Shown piece after piece: positions 1 to 5,905 of a stretch of 14,436 nt of DNA. Where the stretch lies: positions 3,221-17,656 of the forward strand of contig MGLN01000040.1 in NCBI GenBank assembly GCA_001796045.1, given 5' to 3'. The stretch's first letter is position 1. The number at the start of each line of letters is the position of its first letter. The notes under the pieces are model-generated. The model saw only the letters and a list, made by a program, of their open reading frames with translations. It was not told the DNA's origin and did no database searches. Position numbers and translations under genes: made by a program. The DNA comes from Caulobacterales bacterium RIFOXYB1_FULL_67_16 (lineage in GTDB: Bacteria > Pseudomonadota > Alphaproteobacteria > Caulobacterales > Caulobacteraceae).

Positions 1-1
1 G

Positions 2-667
2 CTGGCCGCACGATACGGCGTGGTCTTCATGCGCCAGACGGCGGTCCATGCGGTCGAACCGCCGCGGATCGTCACCTCGCGCGGCGTGGTCGAGGCGGAG
101 GCGGTGATCGTCTGTCCGGGCGACGATCTGGTCAGCCTGTATCCCGAACATCTGGCGGATACGGGGCTGGTACGGTGCAAGCTGCAGATGATGCGGCTGG
201 CGCCGCCGGGGTTCGCCCTGCCGGCGCCGGTCATGTCGGACCTGGGGCTGGTGCGGTACGGCGGCTATGCCGATCTCCCGCGGGCTGCGGCCTTGCGTGC
301 GCGGCTGGAGGCGGAGCAGGGCGAGGCCCTGGCGAACGGCGTCCATCTGATCGCGGTCCAGGACGCCGACGGCGCCCTGGTGGTCGGCGACAGCCACCAT
401 GACGCGGACACGCCCGACCCCTTCGCCAGCGAGGCGGTGGAGCGGCTGATCCTGGACGAATGGCGCGCCGCCACGGGCCGGGCGGCGCCGGCGGTGCTGG
501 ATCGCTGGATCGGCACCTATGCGCGGGGCGCGACCGGCAGCCTGATCGCCGCGCCCCATCCCCGCGTCCGTCTGGCGGTGGTCACCGCCGGCAACGGCGC
601 CTCCACCGCCTTCGCCTTCGCCGAGGAGGCGGTGGCCGATCTGTTCGAGGAGACCTCCCCGTCATGA
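2..667 (+). CDS. FAD-dependent amine oxidase, phosphonate-associated (TIGR03364/DAO type), C-terminal part
   Basis: The reading frame is open to the left edge, so the start and the N-terminal FAD-binding fold lie outside; about 221 C-terminal residues are visible. They look like the end of a DAO-type flavoprotein of about 370 residues. Visible marks are a VIVCPGDD strand, a CKLQMMRL segment typical of the phosphonate-linked TIGR03364 group, and a terminal VTAGNGASTAFAFAEE glycine-rich stretch that closes over the flavin in this fold. Known relatives in phosphonate clusters (PbfC/PbfD type) oxidise aminoethylphosphonate or its N-methyl derivatives to phosphonoacetaldehyde. The next gene, phnX, consumes that product and starts inside this gene's stop codon (ATGA), so the two are translationally coupled. 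The family call is firm from motifs and context; the exact amine substrate is inferred. A glycine or sarcosine oxidase-like enzyme is the main alternative. Confidence 0.8.
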   Translation: MAARYGVVFMRQTAVHAVEPPRIVTSRGVVEAEAVIVCPGDDLVSLYPEHLADTGLVRCKLQMMRLAPPGFALPAPVMSDLGLVRYGGYADLPRAAALRARLEAEQGEALANGVHLIAVQDADGALVVGDSHHDADTPDPFASEAVERLILDEWRAATGRAAPAVLDRWIGTYARGATGSLIAAPHPRVRLAVVTAGNGASTAFAFAEEAVADLFEETSPS

Positions 668-1467
668 CCCGTATTCGCGACTGTTTCGACATGGTGGTGT
701 TCGACTGGGCCGGGACCATGGTCGATTTCGGCAGCCGGGCTCCGGTTCTGGCCTTGATGGAGGCCTTCGCCGCCCTGGGGGTGACGGTTTCGGAGGCGGA
801 GGCGCGCAAGGACATGGGCCGGGCCAAGGCCGATCATGTCCGCGCCCTTTTCGCCCAGGTCGAGGTCGCGAAAGCCTGGCGCACGGCCCAAGGGGAGGCG
901 CCGGACGCGGCGGCGGTGGACGTGGTCATGGCCGCCCTGGACGGGCCCATGGTCCGTATGGCTCAGGATACGGCGACCTTGATCCCCGGCGCGGCGGACA
1001 CGGTCGCCTGGCTGCGCGAAGAAGGGCTGAAGATCGGTTCCTGCACCGGCTATACGCGGGCGATGATGCAGGCGGTTCTGGCCCGCGCGGCCCAGCAGGG
1101 CTATGCGCCCGACACCGTGATCTGCGCCCACGAGACGCCGCAGGGGCGGCCCTCGCCCCAGATGATCTACAAGGCCTGCCTGGATCTGGACGTCTGGCCC
1201 CTGTCGCGGGTGGTCAAGGTGGACGACGCCGAGGTGGGCATGGCCGAGGGCCGCAACGCCGGCTGTTTCACCGTGGGGGTCGCCGCCTCGGGCAATATGG
1301 TCGGGCTGAGCGAACAGGCCTTTGCGGCCCTGCCGTCAGGGGAACGCGCGGCGATGCTGGCGGCGGCGTCCGAGAGACTCTCCGCCGCCGGCGCCGATCT
1401 GGTGATCGAGACGGTCGCGGACCTGGTTCCGGCGCTGGAGGCGGAAGCCGCCCGGCGGGCGGCTTAG
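664..1467 (+). CDS. phnX: Phosphonoacetaldehyde hydrolase (phosphonatase)
   Basis: A 267-residue HAD-superfamily enzyme that hydrolyses phosphonoacetaldehyde to acetaldehyde and phosphate in the cytoplasm. The PhnX signature is complete. FDWAGT holds the nucleophile Asp14 and, two residues on, the Ala (DxA) that separates phosphonatases from ordinary HAD phosphatases. MGRAKADHVRAL supplies Lys55, the cap-domain lysine that forms the Schiff base with the aldehyde. SCTGYT is motif II, GRPSP lies before the next helix, and VKVDDAEVGMAEG is the acidic metal-binding motif. Length fits the family (about 255-275). The frame is open further upstream, but ATG 664 is chosen because the protein then begins just before the DWAGT motif, it overlaps the upstream stop by ATGA, and GAGGAG lies at 647-652. 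The gene ends convergent with, and overlapping by 4 bp, the PhnZ-like gene. Confidence 0.95.
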   Translation: MTRIRDCFDMVVFDWAGTMVDFGSRAPVLALMEAFAALGVTVSEAEARKDMGRAKADHVRALFAQVEVAKAWRTAQGEAPDAAAVDVVMAALDGPMVRMAQDTATLIPGAADTVAWLREEGLKIGSCTGYTRAMMQAVLARAAQQGYAPDTVICAHETPQGRPSPQMIYKACLDLDVWPLSRVVKVDDAEVGMAEGRNAGCFTVGVAASGNMVGLSEQAFAALPSGERAAMLAAASERLSAAGADLVIETVADLVPALEAEAARRAA

Positions 1468-2033
1468 GCGGCGCGGGCGGCGAGGGCCGTCAGCATGTCC
1501 CTGTAGGCGGAGAGGGGGGCGATGACGGCCCCCTCGGTCTTGCCCATCTCGTCGTAGCGACGCAGGCGGACGGCCGTCTCGAAATGGGGATGGGCGCGGA
1601 AGGCCGCAGCCTCGTCCTCGCTCATCGGCCCGCCCTGCAGGCCCAGGCTCTGGAGGGAGGCGGGGCTGAGGGCGTCGGCATAACCGGGCTCGGCCGTCGC
1701 CAGATAGCGTTTGGCCTCGACGTGCAGCCGGACCGGTTCCGAAACCTCGGGCGCGAAGGCCTGGGCCAGCCAGGCGGCCCCGATCCGTTCGTGCAGGGCG
1801 TCGATGCCGCGATCCGCAGCGTCCTGCCCGTGCTTCTGCAGCAGATGACCGATGTCGTGCAGAAGGGCGGCGGCGACCAAGGCGTCAGGATCTCCGGCCG
1901 CGCGGGCGTGGTGCGCCGTCTGCAGGGCGTGATCCAGTTGGGTCACGGCCTCGCCATAGGTGTCGCCGCCGCTGCGTTCGAACAGGTCGAAGATGGCGGC
2001 GACGCAGGCTTCAGCAGTGGCAGGGCGGGGCAT
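1464..2033 (-). CDS. PhnZ-like HD-domain mixed-valent diiron oxygenase (phosphonate-associated, TIGR03276 type)
   Basis: A 189-residue HD-domain protein. It carries the ligand set of PhnZ/TmpB-type oxygenases: Glu28, His35 (QLDH), His59-Asp60 (the HD pair in LLHDIGH), His81, His104 with Lys108 (LHVEAK) and Asp161. Known members use a mixed-valent diiron site and O2 to split the C-P bond of 1-hydroxy-2-aminoethylphosphonate or related hydroxyphosphonates, giving an amino acid and phosphate. The usual partner, a PhnY-type 2-oxoglutarate hydroxylase, is not in the window, so the substrate is open. The substrate-gating tyrosine sits one residue closer to the glutamate (Y26-G-E28) than I expect for PhnZ. 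The ribosome binding site before ATG 2033 is weak. A PhnF-type box lies 22 nt upstream. The gene stands alone on this strand and meets phnX tail to tail with a 4-bp overlap. Confidence 0.85.
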   Translation of the reverse strand: MPRPATAEACVAAIFDLFERSGGDTYGEAVTQLDHALQTAHHARAAGDPDALVAAALLHDIGHLLQKHGQDAADRGIDALHERIGAAWLAQAFAPEVSEPVRLHVEAKRYLATAEPGYADALSPASLQSLGLQGGPMSEDEAAAFRAHPHFETAVRLRRYDEMGKTEGAVIAPLSAYRDMLTALAARAA

Positions 2034-2055
2034 GGACAGCTCACTCGGTTTTCAT

Positions 2056-2073
2056 TGGTCTATACCAGATTTT
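2056..2073. promoter_or_regulatory. PhnF-type operator, copy 1 (before the PhnZ-like gene)
   Basis: TGGTCTATACCAGATTTT. The core 2056-2067 is TGGT-N4-ACCA, and its minus-strand reading TGGTATAGACCA equals the box reported for the GntR-family repressor PhnF of Mycobacterium smegmatis. It lies 22 nt before the PhnZ-like start codon, a position suited to repression. Copies at 3882 and 5872 share the core and the 3' flank AGATT. Confidence 0.75.
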
Positions 2074-2129
2074 CGCCGAATAGCCTAGGGCGAGGATCAA
2101 GCGGCGGAGGACGCTCAATCCTTCTTGGG

Positions 2130-2723
2130 TCAGCGCGGCGTCAGCCGGTTCGGGTCGATGAACTGACGCGGTACGCCCGGCCCTTCGAAATAGGCACCCA
2201 GCCAGGCCCCGCCGCCGCCGTTGAACCATTCCACCCGAATGGCGTGTTTCCCGGGTTCGAGGCGGATGGTTCCAGCGGCCGTGAGCACGCCGTGGTCGCC
2301 GTCATTGTCCACGACCGTCTTGCCGTCGATATAGAGTTTGCTGCCGTCGTCGGAGGCGGTCGAGAAGCCGTATTCGCCGGCCGTGTCGATCTGGATGAAG
2401 CCTTCGAACACTACGGCGACGGCGTCCTCACGCGGAAGGGCGAGGCCATCCAGCGTGATCTCGTGCGCCTTGCCGGACGCGACCGGTGTCAGGCGCGAGA
2501 AGTCGGGCAGTCTCACCGGGCTCTCCGGAAGCAGATAGACGCTGTAGGTCACGCCGCGACTGGCAGCGACGCTGGGGTCCAGCACGCGGAAATAGCCGAC
2601 CGACGGAATACTGGCCGGCTTGCCGTCGACGAAGACGGTGGCGCGGACGATGGTGTTTCGGGCGATCTCGACCGGCGCCGTGTAAAGCGGGGAGGCAGCG
2701 GTCGGGATGGTGTTGTCGAGGGT
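2130..2723 (-). pseudogene. C-terminal remnant of the secreted phosphatase (chitobiase-C-like plus PA14 domain), cut off by an in-frame TAG
   Basis: The reading frame of the upstream phosphatase gene continues without interruption past its TAG (2724-2726) for 197 more residues to the TGA at 2130. The first 50 or so residues read TLDNTIPTAASPLYTAP and RATVFVDGKPAS, the pattern of a chitobiase/hexosaminidase C-terminal domain (YTLDGSEPT type). The TAG sits where that domain normally has the Tyr of YTLD, so a single TAC or TAT to TAG change explains it. The rest is PA14-like: FEGFIQIDTAGEYGF, SDDGSKLYIDGK and HAIRVEWFNGGG, usually carbohydrate-binding. With the first part the intact protein would have been 550 residues. 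Nothing in this segment has decayed further, so the mutation is recent, the stop is read through, or the base is a sequencing error. Independent expression from GTG 2585 is conceivable, but it would lack a signal peptide. Confidence 0.75.
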
Positions 2724-3782
2724 CTAGCGAACTTCGCCGACGGCATTCGGGTTTCGCACGCGCATTTGAGCCGCTCCGTCGATGAACAGGCCGCCGGGCG
2801 GGGTGTTACCGACGCCGGCCGGGAGGATGGACGGGGGCGCATAGAAGCTGCTGGTGCGATAGGCCTGGGCGGGCATGGCCTCACCCTGAAGGATCGGCCG
2901 GACGGGGCGGCCCAGCCAGGCGTAGGGGATGTCGGCGCCCAGCAGCCAGGCTACGGTGGCGCCGGTGTCGAAGGTATTGATCGGCAGGTCCAGCTCGACG
3001 CCCGGCTTCACCCCCTCGCCGTAGACGATCCAGGGAATTTCCAGCTCGGCCAGGCTTTCGCCGCCGTGGCCCTTGCCGACGCCGCCGTGATCGGAGGTGA
3101 CGAGGATGACGGTGTCCTCGGCGATGCCGGCTTCGACCGTCGCCTGGCGGATACGACCGATCAGGGCGTCGGCCTTGGTCACCGCCTCATAATAATGCGG
3201 CGTTCCATGCCCGTCGGCGTGTCCTGCATGATCGACGTGGTCCAGGTGGACGAAGAGGAAGTCCGGACGCCGGGCCTTGATATAGTCCACGGCCAGGTCG
3301 GTGGTCCTGTCCTCGTCGGCGCCGTGCACGTCATAGTCGACGAAGCGGTGGTCGTAGAGGTTGCCGAAGCCGTCCCAGTTGTAGATCGAGCCGATCTCCA
3401 ATTCGGGGTTCTGATCGGTCAGGACCTGGAAGATCGAGGGGAAGAAGCCGCCGGAGCCTGTGACGGAGGTCGGGAAGTTGAACTCGCCCACCTGCCAGTC
3501 GTTGCTGGTGACGCCATGCTGTTCAGGACCTGCGCCGGTGATGATCGAGGCCCAGTTCGCGCCGCTGGTGGTCGGCAGGACGCCTCGGGCGTGCAGGCTC
3601 CAGCTGCCCTTGGCCATCATGTCGTCGAGCACCGGCGTCTCGGCCTTGATGACACCGTCGGGGCTGAGGCCGTCGACGCCGATGACGATCACATGGCCGG
3701 CGCGGCGAGGCTCGGCGTTCGCGGGCGCCGAGACCGAGAGGGCGGCCGCCAGCAGAGACAGGCAGAAGAAGGGCGTACGCAT
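2724..3782 (-). CDS. Secreted alkaline-phosphatase-superfamily phosphohydrolase (phosphodiesterase/phosphatase-like), truncated by TAG
   Basis: A 352-residue exported metalloenzyme. Residues 1-23 are a signal peptide (MRTPFFCLSLLAAALS, cleavage after ANA). The catalytic fold of the AP/nucleotide-pyrophosphatase group follows: IGVDG (metal Asp37), LPTTSGANW (likely nucleophile Thr72), DHAGH (Asp184 and His188), TSDHGG (Asp231-His232) and His239 in GKGHGG. Such enzymes hydrolyse phosphate mono- or diesters, or phosphonate esters, in the periplasm. ATG 3782 is set by AGGAG at 3790-3794, 7 nt upstream, and by the signal peptide. The catalytic domain is whole, but an in-frame TAG at 2724-2726 removes a chitobiase-C-like and PA14 tail of 197 residues. 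It diverges from the gntR gene, and a PhnF-type box lies between them. A role in freeing phosphonates or phosphate from esters is inferred; a sulfatase-like activity is less likely. Confidence 0.85.
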   Translation of the reverse strand: MRTPFFCLSLLAAALSVSAPANAEPRRAGHVIVIGVDGLSPDGVIKAETPVLDDMMAKGSWSLHARGVLPTTSGANWASIITGAGPEQHGVTSNDWQVGEFNFPTSVTGSGGFFPSIFQVLTDQNPELEIGSIYNWDGFGNLYDHRFVDYDVHGADEDRTTDLAVDYIKARRPDFLFVHLDHVDHAGHADGHGTPHYYEAVTKADALIGRIRQATVEAGIAEDTVILVTSDHGGVGKGHGGESLAELEIPWIVYGEGVKPGVELDLPINTFDTGATVAWLLGADIPYAWLGRPVRPILQGEAMPAQAYRTSSFYAPPSILPAGVGNTPPGGLFIDGAAQMRVRNPNAVGEVR

Positions 3783-3789
3783 GGGCGGG

Positions 3790-3794
3790 CTCCT
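3790..3794 (-). promoter_or_regulatory. Ribosome binding site fixing the phosphatase start
   Basis: AGGAG on the minus strand, 7 nt before ATG 3782. It decides against the longer open frame that runs back through the gntR region. Confidence 0.7.
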
Positions 3795-3881
3795 GAAGAC
3801 AGGGTGCAGGCGCGGACGGAGGTCGCGGCGATCAGCCCGGCGCTCCGACCGTCCGCACCGCATTTGCGATAAGGGCGTGAC

Positions 3882-3898
3882 TGGTCCATACCAGATTG
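3882..3898. promoter_or_regulatory. PhnF-type operator, copy 2 (phosphatase-gntR divergent region)
   Basis: TGGTCCATACCAGATTG, with core 3882-3893. It lies 99 nt before the phosphatase ATG and 108 nt before the gntR ATG, so it could act on either promoter and allow autoregulation. It shares core and AGATT flank with copies 1 and 3. Confidence 0.75.
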
Positions 3899-3916
3899 CC
3901 GGACGAGGTTTGGCGA

Positions 3917-3932
3917 AGCTTTCGTGAAAGCT
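3917..3932. repeat. Perfect inverted repeat in the gntR upstream region
   Basis: AGCTTTCGTGAAAGCT has two 7-bp arms and a 2-bp centre. It lies 69 nt before the gntR start and 19 nt from PhnF-type box copy 2. It may be an operator for another regulator, such as the nearby DeoR protein, or part of promoter control. No T-tract follows, so it is not a terminator. Confidence 0.4.
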
Positions 3933-4001
3933 GGCTTGAGGCGACGGTCGTGGCGTGACCGTCCTTATACGGATAAAGAAGCTGACCGAGCCGGAGGACG
4001 A

Positions 4002-4739
4002 ATGACCAAGGGAGAGAACGACCAGAGGCTGGAAGGCCTTCATTATCTGGAAATGAGGGACCGTCTGGCGGCGCGCATCGCCTCGGGCGAGCTGAAGCCC
4101 GGCGATAAGCTGGCGTCCGAGCGCCGGCTGCAGGACGAGCTGGGGATTGCGCGGGGCACGATCCGCGAGGGCCTGTTCCAGTTGGAGGCCGAAGGTCTGA
4201 TCTACCGCCGCGACCGCAGCGGCTGGTATGTATCGCCCCCGCCGGTGGTCTATGACCCGACGCGGTGGGAGGGTTTCATCTCCTATGTGGAGGCGCAGGG
4301 GCGCGTTCCGGCGACGGAGACCGTCTCGGCCGAGACCCTGGCGGCCGACCCCTTCCTGGCCGAGGTGTTCGGACGGCCCGTCGGGGCGCCTCTGCACCAT
4401 ATCCGGCGGCGACGGCATGTGGACGGCCGGGCCGTTCTGGTGGAGCAGATCGTGGTGGACGCCGCTCTCACGCCTGATCTGCTGCGCCACTCTTTCGACC
4501 AGTCGCTGACCGAGATCCTGAAGAACGGCTATGGTCTATCAGTGGCGCGCAATCTGGTCAGCATGCAGCCGTGCGCCCTGACGGGACGGGAGGCGGAGGC
4601 GCTGAGGGTCAAGTCCGGCCTGCCGGGGCTGGCGGTGCAGCGCACCAGCTATGACGCCCAGGGACGGGTGGTGGAGTTCGACCGCGAGCACTGGCGCCAC
4701 GACGCCGTGCGGATCAGCGTGGACACGCGCGTGCGCTGA
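4002..4739 (+). CDS. GntR-family (HutC/UTRA) regulator of PhnF/PhnR type
   Basis: A 245-residue DNA-binding repressor. Residues about 15-80 are the GntR winged helix: LEMRDRLAARIASGELKPGD, then LASERRLQDELGIARGTIREG with the recognition helix, and the wing LIYRRDRSGWYVSPP. After the linker VVYDPTRW comes a UTRA ligand-binding domain (about residues 90-240). The GWYVSPP-YDPTR joint resembles regulators of phosphonate uptake and degradation (PhnF, PhnR). ATG 4002 is chosen because GGAGGA stands at 3993-3998 just before it and the winged helix then begins near residue 15; an in-frame start at 3924 would add an unrelated basic tail. PhnF-type boxes nearby match the expected target, so I infer that it represses the phosphonate genes and probably itself and releases DNA on binding a phosphonate or phosphate ester. 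It ends 5 bp from the oppositely oriented DeoR gene. Confidence 0.88.
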   Translation: MTKGENDQRLEGLHYLEMRDRLAARIASGELKPGDKLASERRLQDELGIARGTIREGLFQLEAEGLIYRRDRSGWYVSPPPVVYDPTRWEGFISYVEAQGRVPATETVSAETLAADPFLAEVFGRPVGAPLHHIRRRRHVDGRAVLVEQIVVDAALTPDLLRHSFDQSLTEILKNGYGLSVARNLVSMQPCALTGREAEALRVKSGLPGLAVQRTSYDAQGRVVEFDREHWRHDAVRISVDTRVR

Positions 4740-4744
4740 AGCCG

Positions 4745-5545
4745 TCAGGCCGGCAAGGCGACGTGCAGCCGGGTGTCCCATTGGGCTGCGACGCGGGCGA
4801 GCGTGCCGGACGGGGGGAGGTCGGTCACCAGATCCTGCACGTCGCGGAAAGACGCTACCTGGATGAAGCCGGACTTGGCGAATTTGGTGTGGTCGGCGAG
4901 GACGACGATGCGGCGCGCCTGTTCCAGTAGGCTCTGTTTGAAGGAGGCCTCGTCGGCGTCGAAGTCGAGGAAGCCTCGGTCCGCGTCCACGGCGCCCATC
5001 GACAGGACGGTCAGGTCGGGCGCGAAACGGCGGCAGAAGGACTTGGCCTCCGGCCCGAAAGCGGCGTTGTGGACCGGATTGACCTGTCCGCCTGCCAGCA
5101 GCAGCCGCTGACCGGGATTGCCCAGGACCTCATGGGCGATCTCGACGCTGTTGGTGACGATGGTGAGATTGCGGACCGGGGCCAGGGCGCGGGCCAGCCA
5201 GTGGCAGGTGGTGCCGGAGTCGAGCAGGAGGGTCATGCCCTCAGTCACCAGGCTGGCGGCCTTCTGAGCGATCTTCTGCTTGGCCTCGGCGTTCTCCCTC
5301 AGGCGGATGCGATAAGGCGCCTCGATCAGATTATTGGTCGAGGACAGGCCGCCGTGCACCTTCTGCACGACGCCGCTGCGCTCCAGCTGGCGGGCGTCGC
5401 GACGGATGGTCTCTTCCGACACCTCGAAGCGGGCCGCCAGTTCGGCCACCGTCCAAAAAGCCTTCTCCTCCATCAGCTGCAGGATCTCAGCCAGGCGGGC
5501 GCCTTGGGTCAGGTGTTTGGAGTCTCTGAGAGCCGCGACGGTCAT
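4745..5545 (-). CDS. DeoR/GlpR-family transcriptional repressor
   Basis: A 266-residue regulator. The N-terminal DeoR helix-turn-helix is at residues 26-66, with AELAARFEVSEETIRRD as turn and recognition helix and VVQKVHGG closing the wing. The DeoRC sensor fold follows: LLLDSGTTCHWLA (about 106-118), TIVTNSVEIA, LLLAGGQVN, then GFLDFDADEASFK and VVLADHTKF. The last two resemble the glycerol-3-phosphate repressor GlpR. The sensor of this family binds sugar phosphates or related phosphorylated metabolites. The start is uncertain: ATG 5545 gives a normal length, but no good ribosome binding site precedes it; upstream in-frame codons run into non-coding DNA. A 23-bp near-palindrome lies 40 nt upstream, a candidate autoregulatory operator. 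It is tail to tail with the gntR gene. Its target genes are not evident; a link to phosphorylated products of the island is only inferred. Confidence 0.85.
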   Translation of the reverse strand: MTVAALRDSKHLTQGARLAEILQLMEEKAFWTVAELAARFEVSEETIRRDARQLERSGVVQKVHGGLSSTNNLIEAPYRIRLRENAEAKQKIAQKAASLVTEGMTLLLDSGTTCHWLARALAPVRNLTIVTNSVEIAHEVLGNPGQRLLLAGGQVNPVHNAAFGPEAKSFCRRFAPDLTVLSMGAVDADRGFLDFDADEASFKQSLLEQARRIVVLADHTKFAKSGFIQVASFRDVQDLVTDLPPSGTLARVAAQWDTRLHVALPA

Positions 5546-5585
5546 GATGGTCGTCTTATCAAGGCCAAATCCCACACACAACCAC

Positions 5586-5608
5586 ATGAGACGGCTTAAG
5601 CCTCTCAT
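5586..5608. promoter_or_regulatory. Near-perfect palindrome before the DeoR gene, candidate operator
   Basis: Left arm ATGAGACGGCTT and right arm AAGCCTCTCAT are complementary except for one extra C at 5592. The perfect centre is GGCTTAAGCC. It lies 40 nt before the DeoR start codon. DeoR-family proteins commonly bind inverted repeats at their own promoters, which suggests autoregulation. A role as an RNA hairpin in the leader is possible. Confidence 0.5.
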
Positions 5609-5871
5609 ATGAATAGAGTTCCGATAGGCTGATCGTTTCACTCCGTACGCGGCCCAAATCAGGTCGTCGCTGCTTGTAGGCCTCTTAGTGACTGATTTGC
5701 ATGGTGATCGCCTGCAAAATCTACGTAGCGCGGGCAGCGGGTCGATTCCCACACGAGGCCACATAATTCAACATAAATCCCTCAAACCGTCACATGACTG
5801 AAACGCCCCAGACCTAATGAGGCCTGACTTGGCGGCGGCGGCCAGACGGCTGTGCGTCGGACCGAGCGGCT

Positions 5872-5888
5872 TGGTTCACACCAGATTG
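5872..5888. promoter_or_regulatory. PhnF-type operator, copy 3 (before the TonB-dependent receptor)
   Basis: TGGTTCACACCAGATTG, core 5872-5883. It is one of three copies of TGGTYYAYACCAGATT in the window. It ends 22 nt before the receptor ATG, the same distance as copy 1 from the PhnZ-like gene. This ties receptor expression to the GntR regulator. Confidence 0.72.
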
Positions 5889-5905
5889 TCGGGGGACACC
5901 TAGAT

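Larger units (their letters stand above)
5546..5905. other. Divergent intergenic region between the DeoR and receptor genes
   Basis: There are 360 bases without a gene, less GC-rich than the surroundings. From left to right they hold a near-perfect 23-bp palindrome (5586-5608), a segment with tRNA-like acceptor and T-arm pieces (5679-5763) that includes an inverted repeat (5694-5721), a weak Pho-box-like direct repeat (5787-5804), a PhnF-type box (5872-5888) and a GGGGGA ribosome binding site (5891-5896). I could not fix a clear -35/-10 pair for either gene. Confidence 0.6.

Noticed and set aside
460..663. N-terminal extension of phnX
   Set aside because: It is Arg/Gly-rich shadow of the flavoenzyme frame; the HAD nucleophile motif should be near residue 14, as it is with ATG 664.
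1584..3872. 762-residue open frame on the + strand opposite the PhnZ-like and phosphatase genes
   Set aside because: It is a low-complexity Gly/Arg/Val/Asp-rich shadow typical of high-GC DNA and lies antisense to genes with clear catalytic motifs.
4552..4566. A further PhnF-box-like AATCTGGTCAGCATG
   Set aside because: Only one half site matches, ACCA is missing, and it lies inside the gntR coding sequence.
5546..5764. N-terminal extension of the DeoR gene
   Set aside because: It would run through the palindrome and the tRNA-like segment, and the family starts close to its helix-turn-helix.
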